This document shows, piece by piece, positions 33,379 through 41,788 of a stretch of DNA of 64,000 nt. A program made the translations under genes and the position numbers. The stretch is taken from assembly GCF_010548305.1 (NCBI RefSeq), contig NZ_JAAGLV010000021.1, positions 90,763 to 154,762 on the forward strand. Direction: 5' to 3'. How positions within the stretch are numbered: position 1 is the first letter of the stretch; every line of letters begins with the position of its first letter. The notes under the pieces were generated by a model. It made no database searches. It was not told the DNA's origin and saw only the letters and a program-made list of their open reading frames with translations. Source of the DNA: Streptomyces sp. SID13031 (GTDB lineage: Bacteria > Actinomycetota > Actinomycetes > Propionibacteriales > Kribbellaceae).

Positions 33379-33735
33379 GTGCTGCTACGCCAGGTGATCG
33401 GAAACGTCTTCCGCCGGCTGCGGCGCGAGCGGGGAATCACCCTGCGCGAGCTCGCCGAGCAGGCCCAGGTCTCGGTGCCGTACCTGTCCGAGATCGAGCG
33501 CGGCCGCAAGGAGCCCTCCTCGGAGATCCTCGCCGCGATCTGCCGGGCGCTGGACCTGGAGCTCGCCGACCTGCTGACCGAGGTGCAGTTCGACCTCGCC
33601 ACCGCGGTCCGCTCCACGCTGCCGTTGCACCTGCAGACCTCCTCGATCCGCGTGACCGAGTCTGGCCCGCAGCGAGTGGTCTCCTCGCCCACCGCGTACT
33701 CCACCTCTGCCCAAGCCTTCGCCCTGGTCGCCTAG
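33379..33735 (+). CDS. XRE-family regulator resembling ClgR
   Basis: A 118-residue single HTH protein. LRRERGITLRELAEQAQVSVPYLSEIERGRKEPSSEILAAICRALDLELADLL is close to ClgR, which activates clp genes in actinomycetes. The GTG at 33379 has GGGGAGG 8 nt upstream; an ATG at 33292 is a less likely start that would cover the palindrome. The divergence from clpP supports a ClgR-like job. Confidence 0.85.
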   Translation: MLLRQVIGNVFRRLRRERGITLRELAEQAQVSVPYLSEIERGRKEPSSEILAAICRALDLELADLLTEVQFDLATAVRSTLPLHLQTSSIRVTESGPQRVVSSPTAYSTSAQAFALVA

Positions 33736-33761
33736 GCAGAGCTCGTAACCGGCGCTGCCCT

Positions 33762-34157
33762 GTGATCGAGTACCGCACGCGCTTCCCAGTCGACGATGCT
33801 CAGCTGTCCAGCCTGCATGCGCTCGCTTTCGGGCACCCGGATGAGGTGCAGCCGTGGGCCGTGCGACTGGCGCGGCATGCGCTCACCTGGGTTGGCGCCT
33901 TTAGCAACGATCTTCTCGTCGGGTTCGTACAGGTCTGCTGGGATGGCGGCGCGCATGCTTTCGTGCTCGACACGGCCGTCCACCCGTCGTACGGGCGACA
34001 AGGCATCGGCAAGGAGCTGGTGCGCGTCGCCGCCGAGGAGGCGAAGGTGGCGGGCTGCGAGTGGTTGCACGTCGACTACGAACCGCACCTGGCCGACTTC
34101 TACGTGAAAGCGTGCGGCTTCTCGCCCACCGAAGCGGCCCTGCTCAAGCTCCGCTGA
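33762..34157 (+). CDS. GNAT family N-acetyltransferase
   Basis: A 131-residue acetyltransferase. The acetyl-CoA pyrophosphate loop is VHPSYGRQGIGKELV (QxxGxG), followed by ADFYVKACGF near the end. The acceptor is unknown. Start GTG 33762 is 26 bp after the XRE stop. It converges on the next gene with a 14-bp overlap. Confidence 0.88.
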   Translation: MIEYRTRFPVDDAQLSSLHALAFGHPDEVQPWAVRLARHALTWVGAFSNDLLVGFVQVCWDGGAHAFVLDTAVHPSYGRQGIGKELVRVAAEEAKVAGCEWLHVDYEPHLADFYVKACGFSPTEAALLKLR

Positions 34158-35025
34158 GTACTGCGGTCAGGCGCTCGGTCGAGATGCAGGAGATCAGGCA
34201 TCGCTCCTTGGCGTCCCCGAGCAACTCGGCGGTCCAGCGCGTGAACCCGCCATCACCCAGTTCCACGCCCCCGACGCCGATGCCGAGCGCAGTACCGGAG
34301 TAGTAGTTGGATCCCTTGTCCCGCTCAGGATCCTCGCTGAGGTCGACCTTCAGCGCAGGCCGCACAGTGTCGTCGATGCGCTCCCGTACTGCGGTCCGCG
34401 CGAACGTGGTGTACGTCAACTGCGCCTCGTCGCCCAGTACGTCGTGCCAGAAGCGCAGGTGATCCACCAGCAGCTCTGCCTCGATCCGCCCCGACCCGGT
34501 GTCGCGCGCACTCGACACCAGCGCGAACAGCTGGAAATGCGCGGACATCCCCGGCGCATCGACCGCCTGAGCCCGTACCACCCGCTGGCAGGCAGCAAGA
34601 TCCACGCGCGCCTGCCCCGCGCGCCGCCGGACAGCGGCCTCGATCGCCAACTCGTTGGTCGGATCACTGGCGACCTCGGTACTGCGAATCGTGCTGACGA
34701 TCTTGTTCTGGTCGACCGTCGCCACCGCCGAGCAAGTCCCCAGCGGCGTCAACGGAGACAGCTCTACCCCGGCGAATCGCTCGGGCAGCCGCTCCCACAA
34801 CCTCGCCTGAGTCTTGACCAACGCCCGCGGATCCACCCCGGACGGCCGCACGAACCGATCCTCCAGCCACCGCCGCATCACCCGAGCCGGCGTCACGGCG
34901 CCCGCCCGCTCACGACTGATCTGGAGCAGAACCGTCTGCAGTTCCGACGGGCTGAGGCCCCGCTCCAGTGCCTCCCGAGCCCCCTCGGGAATCTTCTGCC
35001 ACACCCGCTCGCCCACGTCAGCCAT
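34144..35025 (-). CDS. Conserved hypothetical protein, about 293 residues
   Basis: A 293-residue soluble protein of a conserved actinobacterial type I cannot name. It contains LGTCSAVATVDQNKIVSTIRSTEVASDPTNELAIEAAVRRR in the middle and SNYYSGTALGIGVGGVELGDGGFTRWTAELLGD near the end. The pattern vaguely recalls class II aminoacyl-tRNA synthetase/HisZ folds, but motif 3 is not convincing. No signal peptide or membrane segment is present. Confidence 0.6.
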   Translation of the reverse strand: MADVGERVWQKIPEGAREALERGLSPSELQTVLLQISRERAGAVTPARVMRRWLEDRFVRPSGVDPRALVKTQARLWERLPERFAGVELSPLTPLGTCSAVATVDQNKIVSTIRSTEVASDPTNELAIEAAVRRRAGQARVDLAACQRVVRAQAVDAPGMSAHFQLFALVSSARDTGSGRIEAELLVDHLRFWHDVLGDEAQLTYTTFARTAVRERIDDTVRPALKVDLSEDPERDKGSNYYSGTALGIGVGGVELGDGGFTRWTAELLGDAKERCLISCISTERLTAVLSGA

Positions 35026-35095
35026 CTAGAGAGCCTGCCGGATCACCGCCGAAAACGCTTCCCGATTAGTCTCTGTACCTACTAGTCTGTACGGC

Positions 35096-35671
35096 ATGGA
35101 TGCGATGCAGTATGAGATCTCGTTGCCGGCGGACTACGACATGGGGATCATCCGGCGGCGGGTAGAGACCTTCGGGGCGCGGACAGACGACTTCGACGGA
35201 CTCGGGGTGAAGGCCTACCTGGTGCAGGACTTGGCAAACGGGTCGGTGGTGAACCAGTACGCGCCCTTCTACCTGTGGAACGACACGGCGGGGATGAGCC
35301 GGTTCCTCTGGGGTGGTGAGTTCTTCAGCGGGATCTGCCGGTCGTTCGGGCGGCCGAGCGTCCGGCATTGGACCGGCGTCGACTCGTTGGCCGGCAGCGA
35401 GGTGGATCAGCCGGCAGTGGGTGCGACGAAGAATGTCTGGCAGTTGCCGCCCGACGTCGACCCGGCGGGACCAGTGGCCGAGGCGATGGAGGCGCTGCGT
35501 CGGACGGCAGCGATGCCGGGTGTCCACAGTTCGGCGATCGCTGTGGATCCGGCACGCTGGGAGTTGGTGCACTTCACCTTGTGGAGCGGCGAACCGGGGA
35601 TCGTGCCGGGAACTCGCTACCAGGTCCTGCACTTGTCCACACCCGGAATAAAGGAACTGTTCGGGCAGTGA
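35096..35671 (+). CDS. DUF4865 family protein
   Basis: A 191-residue protein whose MQYEISLPADYDMGIIRRRVET start and NQYAPFYLWNDTAGMSRFLWGGEFFSGICRSFGRP centre match DUF4865. Members are often encoded near LysR or MFS genes and have no known activity. ATG 35096 or 35105 could be the start. It is followed by an MFS gene on the same strand. Confidence 0.85.
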   Translation: MDAMQYEISLPADYDMGIIRRRVETFGARTDDFDGLGVKAYLVQDLANGSVVNQYAPFYLWNDTAGMSRFLWGGEFFSGICRSFGRPSVRHWTGVDSLAGSEVDQPAVGATKNVWQLPPDVDPAGPVAEAMEALRRTAAMPGVHSSAIAVDPARWELVHFTLWSGEPGIVPGTRYQVLHLSTPGIKELFGQ

Positions 35672-35693
35672 CTTCACGGATATCTTCTTGGGT

Positions 35694-36968
35694 ATGACTT
35701 ACTCGAGCCCGCACCTTTGACGTCCTGACCCGCAACGACCCAGCGCAGTACCGCGCAGCCTCTCGGCGCGCATCGTCGCCTTCGAGGCGCTGCAGGACTT
35801 CATCCCGCTCTATCCGGTGTACCAGTTGCTGTTCACGGATCACGGGCTGTCGGCGGCGGAGGTCTCGTCGCTGTTCATCATCTGGTCGACGACCGCTTTC
35901 CTGCTCGAGGTGCCCTCCGGCGCCTGGGCGGATGTCTTCTCCCGACGCAAGCTGCTGGTGCTCGGAGCGCTCGTTCGCGGTCTGGGCTTCGCCGGCTGGA
36001 TCGTCGTTCCCTCGTACGCCGGGTTCGCGCTCGGCTTCGTCCTGTGGGGAGTCAGCTCTGCGCTGATCTCCGGCACGTTCGAAGCCCTCGTGTACGACGA
36101 ACTCGCCGCGCGTGGAGCCGCCGATCGGTACGCCGGGCTGATCGGCAGGGCGAAGTCGGCCTCGTTGGTACTGAACCTGGCGGCTACCGCTTTGGCAGCG
36201 CCGCTGTTCGAGCTCGGTGGTTACCCACTGCTGGGTGCCGTCAGCGTGGCCAGCTGCCTGCTTCAAGCGGCAGTCGGCCTGTCCCTGCCGGAAGCGACCC
36301 GTGTCGCCACGGCTGATGAGACGGAGGAGGTGGAGACGGGAGCCGGAGACGGTCCGCTCGGGCGGTATGTGGCGATGCTTCGCTTGGGGTTGAGCGAGGT
36401 GACGACGAGTCGCACCGTCCGCAAGGCCGTCGTGCTGGTGGCTCTGCTGGGTGGATTCCTTGCGTTTGACGAGTATTTTCCCTTGCTGGCAAGGGAGATC
36501 GGCGCATCGACGGCCCTGGTGCCGTTGCTGATCGCCGGGACGGTTGCCGCCCAGGCGATCGGTGGAGCGCTCGCGGGTCCGGCGTACCGGTGGCCGGGAT
36601 CGGTGCTGGCGGTCGGGCTGGCGTTGGCGGCCGGGTTGCTGGCGTGGGGTGCGTTGAGCGGGACGGCCGGAGGGTTCGTGCCGATCGCGATCGGCTACGG
36701 CGTGATGCAACTCGTCATCATCGTCGCCGAGGCGCGGCTGCAGGACGCCATCACGGGTCCGGCGCGCGCGACGGTGACGTCGGTGTCGGGGCTGTTCGCC
36801 GAGCTCTTCGCCGTGCTGGTCTACGCGGGATTCGCGCTGGGGTCGGTCTGGTTCGCGCTGCCGGTGCTGGTGGCGGGCCTCACGGTCCCACTGTTCCTGA
36901 CCGCGCTGATCACCCCGTCGGCTCTGCCTGCGCCGCCTTCACAAGCGCAGGAGGGTGCTGAGGGATGA
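35694..36968 (+). pseudogene. MFS transporter with a damaged 5' end
   Basis: From GTG 35817 the frame encodes a 383-residue MFS protein (motif A-like GAWADVFSRRKLL; about 11 helices). The first helix IVAFEALQDFIPLYPVYQLLF lies partly upstream in the same frame, but this frame has no ATG/GTG start until 35694, and a TGA at 35718 interrupts it. Between them RTFDVLTRNDPAQYR is readable in the +1 frame, as if two compensating indels had occurred near 35706-35709 and 35752. A shortened protein from GTG 35817 may still be made. Confidence 0.65.
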
Positions 36969-37080
36969 GGCGAGGCGGTTGATGAAGGCAATGCGGTTGG
37001 TGTCTGTGGTTGATGCCAAGGAGAGAAGGGGGTTGAGGTCTTCGAGTTCGACGAGGCGGATCCAACCGGGCGGTCCCCTC
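36939..37080 (-). pseudogene. Possible C-terminal gene fragment
   Basis: About 47 codons reading GWIRLVELEDLNPLLSLAST then IAFINRLASSLSTLLRL and a stop, with good codon bias but no start; TAA codons lie just upstream. It overlaps the MFS end on the opposite strand. It looks like the tail of a lost gene; I do not recognise the family. Confidence 0.35.
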
Positions 37081-37125
37081 GATTATTAGGTGTCTGCCGA
37101 AGTGTCCGCCGCCTACGGTCAGCAG

Positions 37126-38028
37126 GTGACTACGACCGATCGACGCCAGAGTGTTCTTGCCGCGGCTGCGGCTGCTGTGACCGTAGTCCTGTGGGCCTCG
37201 GCCTTCGTCGCGATCAGGCATATCGGGCAGGAGTTCTCGGCCGGGGCGCTGACACTCGGGCGGTTGCTCGTCGGGAGCCTGCTGCTCGGAGCGTTGGTGT
37301 TCAGCCGGCCGCGGCGATGGCCCGCCAAGGCTGACTGGAAGTTGCTTCTTGTCTGCGGGCTGGTGTGGTTCGGCGGCTACAACGTCGCCCTCAACCTGGC
37401 CGAGCAGCGCCTGGACGCCGGTACTACGGCGATGCTGGTGAACATCGGCCCACTAGTGATCGCGTTGCTCGCCGGGCTACTGCTCGGCGAAGGGTTCCCG
37501 AAGCAACTGGTGATCGGCAGCATCGCGGCGTTCGGTGGGGTGGTGCTCATCGGCGCGTCCTCATCCGAGGGCAAGGCGGAGACGTGGGGAGTCGTCCTCT
37601 GCCTGGTGGCCGCGGTTGCCTATGCCGTCGGAGTGGTTGCGCAGAAGCCACTGCTCAGCCGGTTGCCCGCGCTCGAGGTCACCTGGCTCGCCTGCACGAT
37701 CGGAGCAATCGCCTGCCTGCCGTTCGGGCCGGCGCTGGTGCGCGAGACGGCCGATGCCCGGCCGTCCACGATCTGGTGGGTCGTTTTCCTCGGTGCGTTC
37801 CCGACGTCGGTCGCCTTCACGACCTGGGCCTACGCCTTGGCCAGGACGAGTGCCGGGCGGCTCGGCGCGACGACGTACCTGGTCCCGCCACTGGCCATCT
37901 TCCTTGGCTGGCTGCTGCTGGACGAGTCGCCGGCCGGGCTCGCGTTCGCCGGTGGCGCGCTCTGCCTGGTCGGAGTGGCGATCTCCCGCTACAAGCCGAG
38001 GCGTGACTCAGGTACCTGGTCCGGGTAG
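37126..38028 (+). CDS. EamA/DMT superfamily transporter
   Basis: About 300 residues with ten transmembrane helices in two EamA repeats: VLWASAFVAIRHIGQEF in the first and AYAVGVVAQKPLL in the second. RhaT/YdcZ-type exporters move amino acids, nucleosides or metabolites; the cargo is unknown. GTG 37126 and GTG 37090 are both possible starts; neither has a clear ribosome binding site. Confidence 0.9.
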   Translation: MTTTDRRQSVLAAAAAAVTVVLWASAFVAIRHIGQEFSAGALTLGRLLVGSLLLGALVFSRPRRWPAKADWKLLLVCGLVWFGGYNVALNLAEQRLDAGTTAMLVNIGPLVIALLAGLLLGEGFPKQLVIGSIAAFGGVVLIGASSSEGKAETWGVVLCLVAAVAYAVGVVAQKPLLSRLPALEVTWLACTIGAIACLPFGPALVRETADARPSTIWWVVFLGAFPTSVAFTTWAYALARTSAGRLGATTYLVPPLAIFLGWLLLDESPAGLAFAGGALCLVGVAISRYKPRRDSGTWSG

Positions 38029-38362
38029 AACCCGAGCCTCGCCAGCGGCTCGACAAGATCCTGTTCCTCGTACGCAAGGTGTGAGAGGAGGGTGTCGGTC
38101 AGGTGATCGATCGCACCTTGGATGGCGTCGTGGTTGTCCGGCCGGGTCAGGTGCTGAACGAGGGCCCGGTCGACCTCCTGGATCGCGTCATGGATCACCA
38201 GGTGCTCCTCGGTCAGCCGATCGATCACCGGTTTGAGCCGCGGTTCGCGGCTCGCCAGGTGCGGGGAACACGGCGGCGTCTTCGTGGGCGTGATGTTGGG
38301 TAACTGTGCTGCAGTAGCGGGCGCAGATCGCGCCGAGGGTCCAGTCGACCTGGAGCTCGAGG
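37989..38362 (-). pseudogene. Hemerythrin (HHE) protein, truncated and frameshifted
   Basis: The C-terminal part reads HLASREPRLKPVIDRLTEEHLVIHDAIQEVDRA and LSHLAYEEQDLVEPL, typical of the second HHE half (HxxxE). Upstream in another frame, LGAICARYCSTVTQHHAHEDAAVFP supplies the HHxHED iron-ligand helix; the two join across one extra base near 38262. The first helix and start are missing, ending abruptly near 38362 where the divergent MarR remnant begins. The 3' end overlaps the DMT gene. Confidence 0.75.
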
Positions 38363-38577
38363 GCTGATCGAACGCCGGCGCGACCCCGCCGACCGGCGCC
38401 GGCACATCGTCGAGATCACCCCGCAGGGCAAGAGCCGGGCGGGGTGATTTCGAGGCCGCGCTCGCCGGCGTCGAAGCTGCGCTTTTCGCGGACCTCTCGG
38501 CCGGCGAAGTCGCCACACTGCAGGGACTGCTGGCCCGTGTCAGATCGCCCGGCGACGAAGGCTCGTGCCCAGAGTAG
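38358..38577 (+). pseudogene. MarR-family regulator, C-terminal remnant
   Basis: RGLIERRRDPADRRRHIVEITPQGKSRAG (38358-38443) is the MarR wing and the DRRR signature, but no HTH precedes it. After a frameshift at the GGGG run 38441-38444, DFEAALAGVEAALFADLSAGEVATLQGLLARV continues the C-terminal helix to TAG 38575. It is divergent from and abuts the hemerythrin remnant, both having lost their N-termini at the same point. Confidence 0.75.
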
Positions 38578-38610
38578 GGACTCGGCAAATCGCCTCAATG
38601 GCTCCGGTAG

Positions 38611-39297
38611 TCACAAGCCGAAGCGCGCCTCGATGCCGCCGACGACCACGGAGATCCCAGTGACGAAACCGCTGTCGAAGTCGTAGTGCAGTCCCTCGGC
38701 GCCCAGTTCGGTGACCACGCGGACCAGCGTCGGCGCTTTGCCCGGCGGCAGGTTGCTGATGCGGGAGAGCAGATCAGGAGCCAGGTCGAAGGTCTCGGCG
38801 CGGACCGACGCCTCGCCGAGGCTGAAGCCGTGGATGAAGTCGATGAGCGTGTTCACGGCCTCGAAGATCTGCCGTGGTTCCGCACCGGCCCGGTCGAGCG
38901 CCCGGTAGAACGGTTCGACGGTGACCACGACGACGTCCGAGACCGCTGACGTGTCCGAGAGGATCTGCAGAGCCAGGTTCGGGTGGGCTCGCAAGGCAGC
39001 GCGGTAGGCGCCGGCCGCACCGATCAGCTCCTCCTTCCAGGAAACGCTGTCGTCGGACGGTGCGGACTCCAGTTGGGCGAAGACGAGCTCGGCGAGTCCG
39101 GCGAAGACGGCGGCCTTGTTCGGCAGGTGGTGGTAGATCGACATCGGGTTCACCCCGAGCGTCGAGGCGAGCCGGCGCATCGTCATCGCCTCGATCCCCT
39201 CGGCGTCGACGATCCGCAGCGCCGCCTCGAGGATCGCGCGCCGGCTGAGCCGCTCTTCCCCGGCCCGGGGCCGGCCAGGCTTGCCAGCATTAACCAT
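38611..39297 (-). CDS. TetR/AcrR family regulator (TetR_C class)
   Basis: A 228-residue repressor. RRAILEAALRIVDAEGIEAMTMRRLASTLGVNPMSIYHHLPNKAAV is the DNA-binding domain; the C-terminal ligand domain is of the tetracycline-repressor-like class. Its start codon lies inside the first of two palindromic operators, so autorepression is direct. It is divergent from an SDR gene that it very likely also controls. Confidence 0.93.
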   Translation of the reverse strand: MVNAGKPGRPRAGEERLSRRAILEAALRIVDAEGIEAMTMRRLASTLGVNPMSIYHHLPNKAAVFAGLAELVFAQLESAPSDDSVSWKEELIGAAGAYRAALRAHPNLALQILSDTSAVSDVVVVTVEPFYRALDRAGAEPRQIFEAVNTLIDFIHGFSLGEASVRAETFDLAPDLLSRISNLPPGKAPTLVRVVTELGAEGLHYDFDSGFVTGISVVVGGIEARFGL

Positions 39298-39330
39298 ACG
39301 ACGTATGGTACGAAACCATACAGTGTATGG
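39294..39330. promoter_or_regulatory. Two TetR operators
   Basis: CCATAC-GAC-GTATGG (39294-39308) and CCATAC-AGT-GTATGG (39316-39330), both perfect, 22 bp apart centre to centre. The first covers the TetR start codon; the second lies just upstream of the SDR ribosome binding site (GGGAGG at 39338). Confidence 0.9.
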
Positions 39331-39348
39331 CTACAGCGGGAGGCAGCT

Positions 39349-40260
39349 ATGAAGCCGTTGGCGGGCAAGGTGGCGTTGGTCGCGGGGGCGACGCGGGCTG
39401 CCGGGCGGGGGATTGCGATGCAGCTCGGCTCGGCCGGCGCCACCGTCTATGTGACCGGCCGGTCCACGAGGGCGCAGCGGTCGGAGATGAACCGGCCGGA
39501 GACGATCGAGGAGACCGCCGAGCTGGTCGACGCGGCAGGCGGCCACGGCATCGCGGTACGGGTCGATCACACCGATCCCGAGCAGGTGAAGGCACTCGTC
39601 GAGCGGATCGAGGCCGAGCAGGGTGCGCTGCACATCCTGGTGAACGACATCTGGGGTCAGTCCGGCGAGCCGGAGTGGGACAAACCGGTGTGGGAGTCGT
39701 CGCTCGACGCCGGGCTCAAGCTGTTCCGGCTCGGCGTCGAGACGCACGCGATCACCAGCCACTTCGCGCTGCCGCTGCTGATCAAGTCACCCGGCGGCCT
39801 GGTGATCGAGATGACCGACGGCACCGACGAGTACAACGCGGACACCTACCGCGTCTCGTTCTTCTACGACGTCGCCAAGGGCGCGGTCAGCCGGATGGCG
39901 TTCGCGCTGGCGCACGAGCTCAAGCCGTACGACGCGACCGTGATCCTGCTGACCCCCGGCTGGCTGCGCTCGGAGGCGATGCTCGACGGCTTCGGCGTCA
40001 CAGAGGAGAACTGGCGCGACGCGACCGAGAAGATCCCGCACTTCGCGATCTCGGAGAGCCCTTCGTACGTCGGTCGCGCGGTGGCGGCACTGGCCGCCGA
40101 CCCCGAGGTGTCGCGCTACCAAGGCAAGTCGCTGTCCAGTGGGGAGCTGGCCAAGGTCTACGGCTTCACCGACCTGGACGGCAGCCGGCCCGACGCCTGG
40201 CGCTACATCGTCGAGGTCGAGTCCCAGGGCAAGCCCGCCGACACCACCGGCTACCGCTGA
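39349..40260 (+). CDS. SDR family oxidoreductase
   Basis: A 303-residue short-chain dehydrogenase. The cofactor loop is AGATRAAGRGIAMQL, an uncommon variant of TGxxxGIG, and the active-site Tyr and Lys are in SFFYDVAKGAVSRM. LVNDIWGQSGEPEWDK marks the subfamily of long SDRs with an extra C-terminal tail. It is divergent from TetR with two operators between them, so it is probably substrate-induced. Confidence 0.9.
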   Translation: MKPLAGKVALVAGATRAAGRGIAMQLGSAGATVYVTGRSTRAQRSEMNRPETIEETAELVDAAGGHGIAVRVDHTDPEQVKALVERIEAEQGALHILVNDIWGQSGEPEWDKPVWESSLDAGLKLFRLGVETHAITSHFALPLLIKSPGGLVIEMTDGTDEYNADTYRVSFFYDVAKGAVSRMAFALAHELKPYDATVILLTPGWLRSEAMLDGFGVTEENWRDATEKIPHFAISESPSYVGRAVAALAADPEVSRYQGKSLSSGELAKVYGFTDLDGSRPDAWRYIVEVESQGKPADTTGYR

Positions 40261-40274
40261 CCAGCTAGACCTCG

Positions 40275-41105
40275 CTAGAGCTTGTGTGGCGGGCAGACCT
40301 CGCGTCCAGGACTCACAGCGGGCAGTGGAGAAGCAGTGCCGGTGAAAGCGGTCTGCGGATGCGCGGCAGCAATCGGTACTCCGGTAGCTGCCGCCAACGC
40401 CAGTACGTCGCGCCGCGAGGTCACCGCCACCGCAGGCTCACTCTCATAGACATAGGTCAGCTCAGGCCACCGCGCCTGCGCCGGATGCACTAGCACATCG
40501 CCACCGAGCACAGCCCGCGACGTCACCACGCACTGATGCCCGGGCGTGTGCCCCGGCGTCGGCAGCAACCGCACGCCTCCATCTAGCGAGGTCTCCCCAT
40601 CCACTGCCCGCAGTTGCCCAGCATCGGCGAGCGGCCTGATCAACCTCTCGTACGTCGCCCCGCCGCGTGCGTGCTCCAGTTCCGCCTGCTGCACCACGTA
40701 GGTCGCGTTCCCGAAGCGCGGTACCGCCGCCTCCAGGTTCCAACCCGCGTGGTCCAGATGAATATGCGTCAGCACCACAGTGTCGATCTCATCAGCCCGT
40801 ACTCCGGCCGCCGACAACAGCGCGGGCAACCGCCCGACAGTCCCCAGCCACTCGGCCGCCTCGCCTCCAGCCGGCCCGATCCCGGTGTCGACCAGCATCG
40901 CGCCCGCCGACGAAGTCACCAGATAGCTGTGGAAGTGCAGCCACCAACCACCGTCGGCCGCGACACTCCCCGGCGCAGACGCCGCCGTCCACTCCTGATG
41001 CGAGGCAGACCACCCCGGCAGCGCAGTCTCCACCGCCTCCGGAAACACCGCCACCGCATCGCACAACACCGTCACATCCACACTGGGCAAGTCCACACCG
41101 GGCAC
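40275..41105 (-). CDS. MBL-fold metallohydrolase (lactonase-like)
   Basis: A 276-residue metallo-beta-lactamase-fold enzyme. THIHLDHAGW carries HxHxDH, followed by TPGHTPGH and GGDVLVHPAQ with further metal ligands. The family includes quorum-quenching lactonases; the substrate is unknown. It lies 1 bp after the ArgO-type gene on the same strand and is probably co-transcribed. Confidence 0.9.
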   Translation of the reverse strand: MPGVDLPSVDVTVLCDAVAVFPEAVETALPGWSASHQEWTAASAPGSVAADGGWWLHFHSYLVTSSAGAMLVDTGIGPAGGEAAEWLGTVGRLPALLSAAGVRADEIDTVVLTHIHLDHAGWNLEAAVPRFGNATYVVQQAELEHARGGATYERLIRPLADAGQLRAVDGETSLDGGVRLLPTPGHTPGHQCVVTSRAVLGGDVLVHPAQARWPELTYVYESEPAVAVTSRRDVLALAAATGVPIAAAHPQTAFTGTASPLPAVSPGREVCPPHKL

Positions 41106-41106
41106 G

Positions 41107-41709
41107 CTAATGCGAAGGCAGGAGCATCCACACGCCCAAACCGGCCATGATCAGCGCAATTCCACCGTCCAAAAACTGCCAGGCGCGAGGCTTGGCGAAG
41201 ATCGGGCCGAGTCTGCGGGCGAAGAAGCCGAGCGCGAAGAACCAGACGAAGCTGGCCGCGACCGACCCCAGGCCGTAGATCCAGCGGCCGTCCGAGCCGC
41301 GCTGGTTGGCCAGCGAGCCGAGCAGGACGACGGTGTCCAGGTAGACGTGCGGGTTGAGGAAAGTGAAGCCGAGGCACGTCAGTACGACACTCCGCAGCGC
41401 GGCCGGCGCGTGATCGGCCGGCCTCAGCGCCGCCGGGTTCACGGCTCGCCGCGCCGCGATCAGGGCGTACGTGAGAAGGAAGAGCGCACCGCCGTACCGC
41501 GCGATGTGCAGCGCGGTCTGGCTGCTCGTGATCAGCGCGCCCAGACCGGCGATACCGCTCGAGATGAGGAGCGCGTCGGAGAGCGAACAGATCAGTACCA
41601 CCGGCAGCACGTGCTCGCGCCGCAGCCCCTGGCGGAGGACGAACGCGTTCTGCGCGCCGATCGCGACGATCAGCGACAGCGTGGTGGCGAAGCCGGCAAG
41701 GAGGGGCAT
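41107..41709 (-). CDS. argO: LysE/ArgO family amino-acid exporter
   Basis: A 200-residue membrane protein with about six helices. LIVAIGAQNAFVLRQGLRREHV is the LysE/ArgO signature, and FLNPHVYLDTVVLLGS a second conserved loop. It exports lysine and/or arginine when they accumulate. It is divergent from a LysG/ArgP-type activator, the classical pairing. Confidence 0.92.
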   Translation of the reverse strand: MPLLAGFATTLSLIVAIGAQNAFVLRQGLRREHVLPVVLICSLSDALLISSGIAGLGALITSSQTALHIARYGGALFLLTYALIAARRAVNPAALRPADHAPAALRSVVLTCLGFTFLNPHVYLDTVVLLGSLANQRGSDGRWIYGLGSVAASFVWFFALGFFARRLGPIFAKPRAWQFLDGGIALIMAGLGVWMLLPSH

Positions 41710-41788
41710 AGCTCGACCGTAGGAGTCGCCCAGGCAACAAACCAGCTAAAGTTTCTGAAGTACCATTAGCAAACCTTAAGGCCGACAA

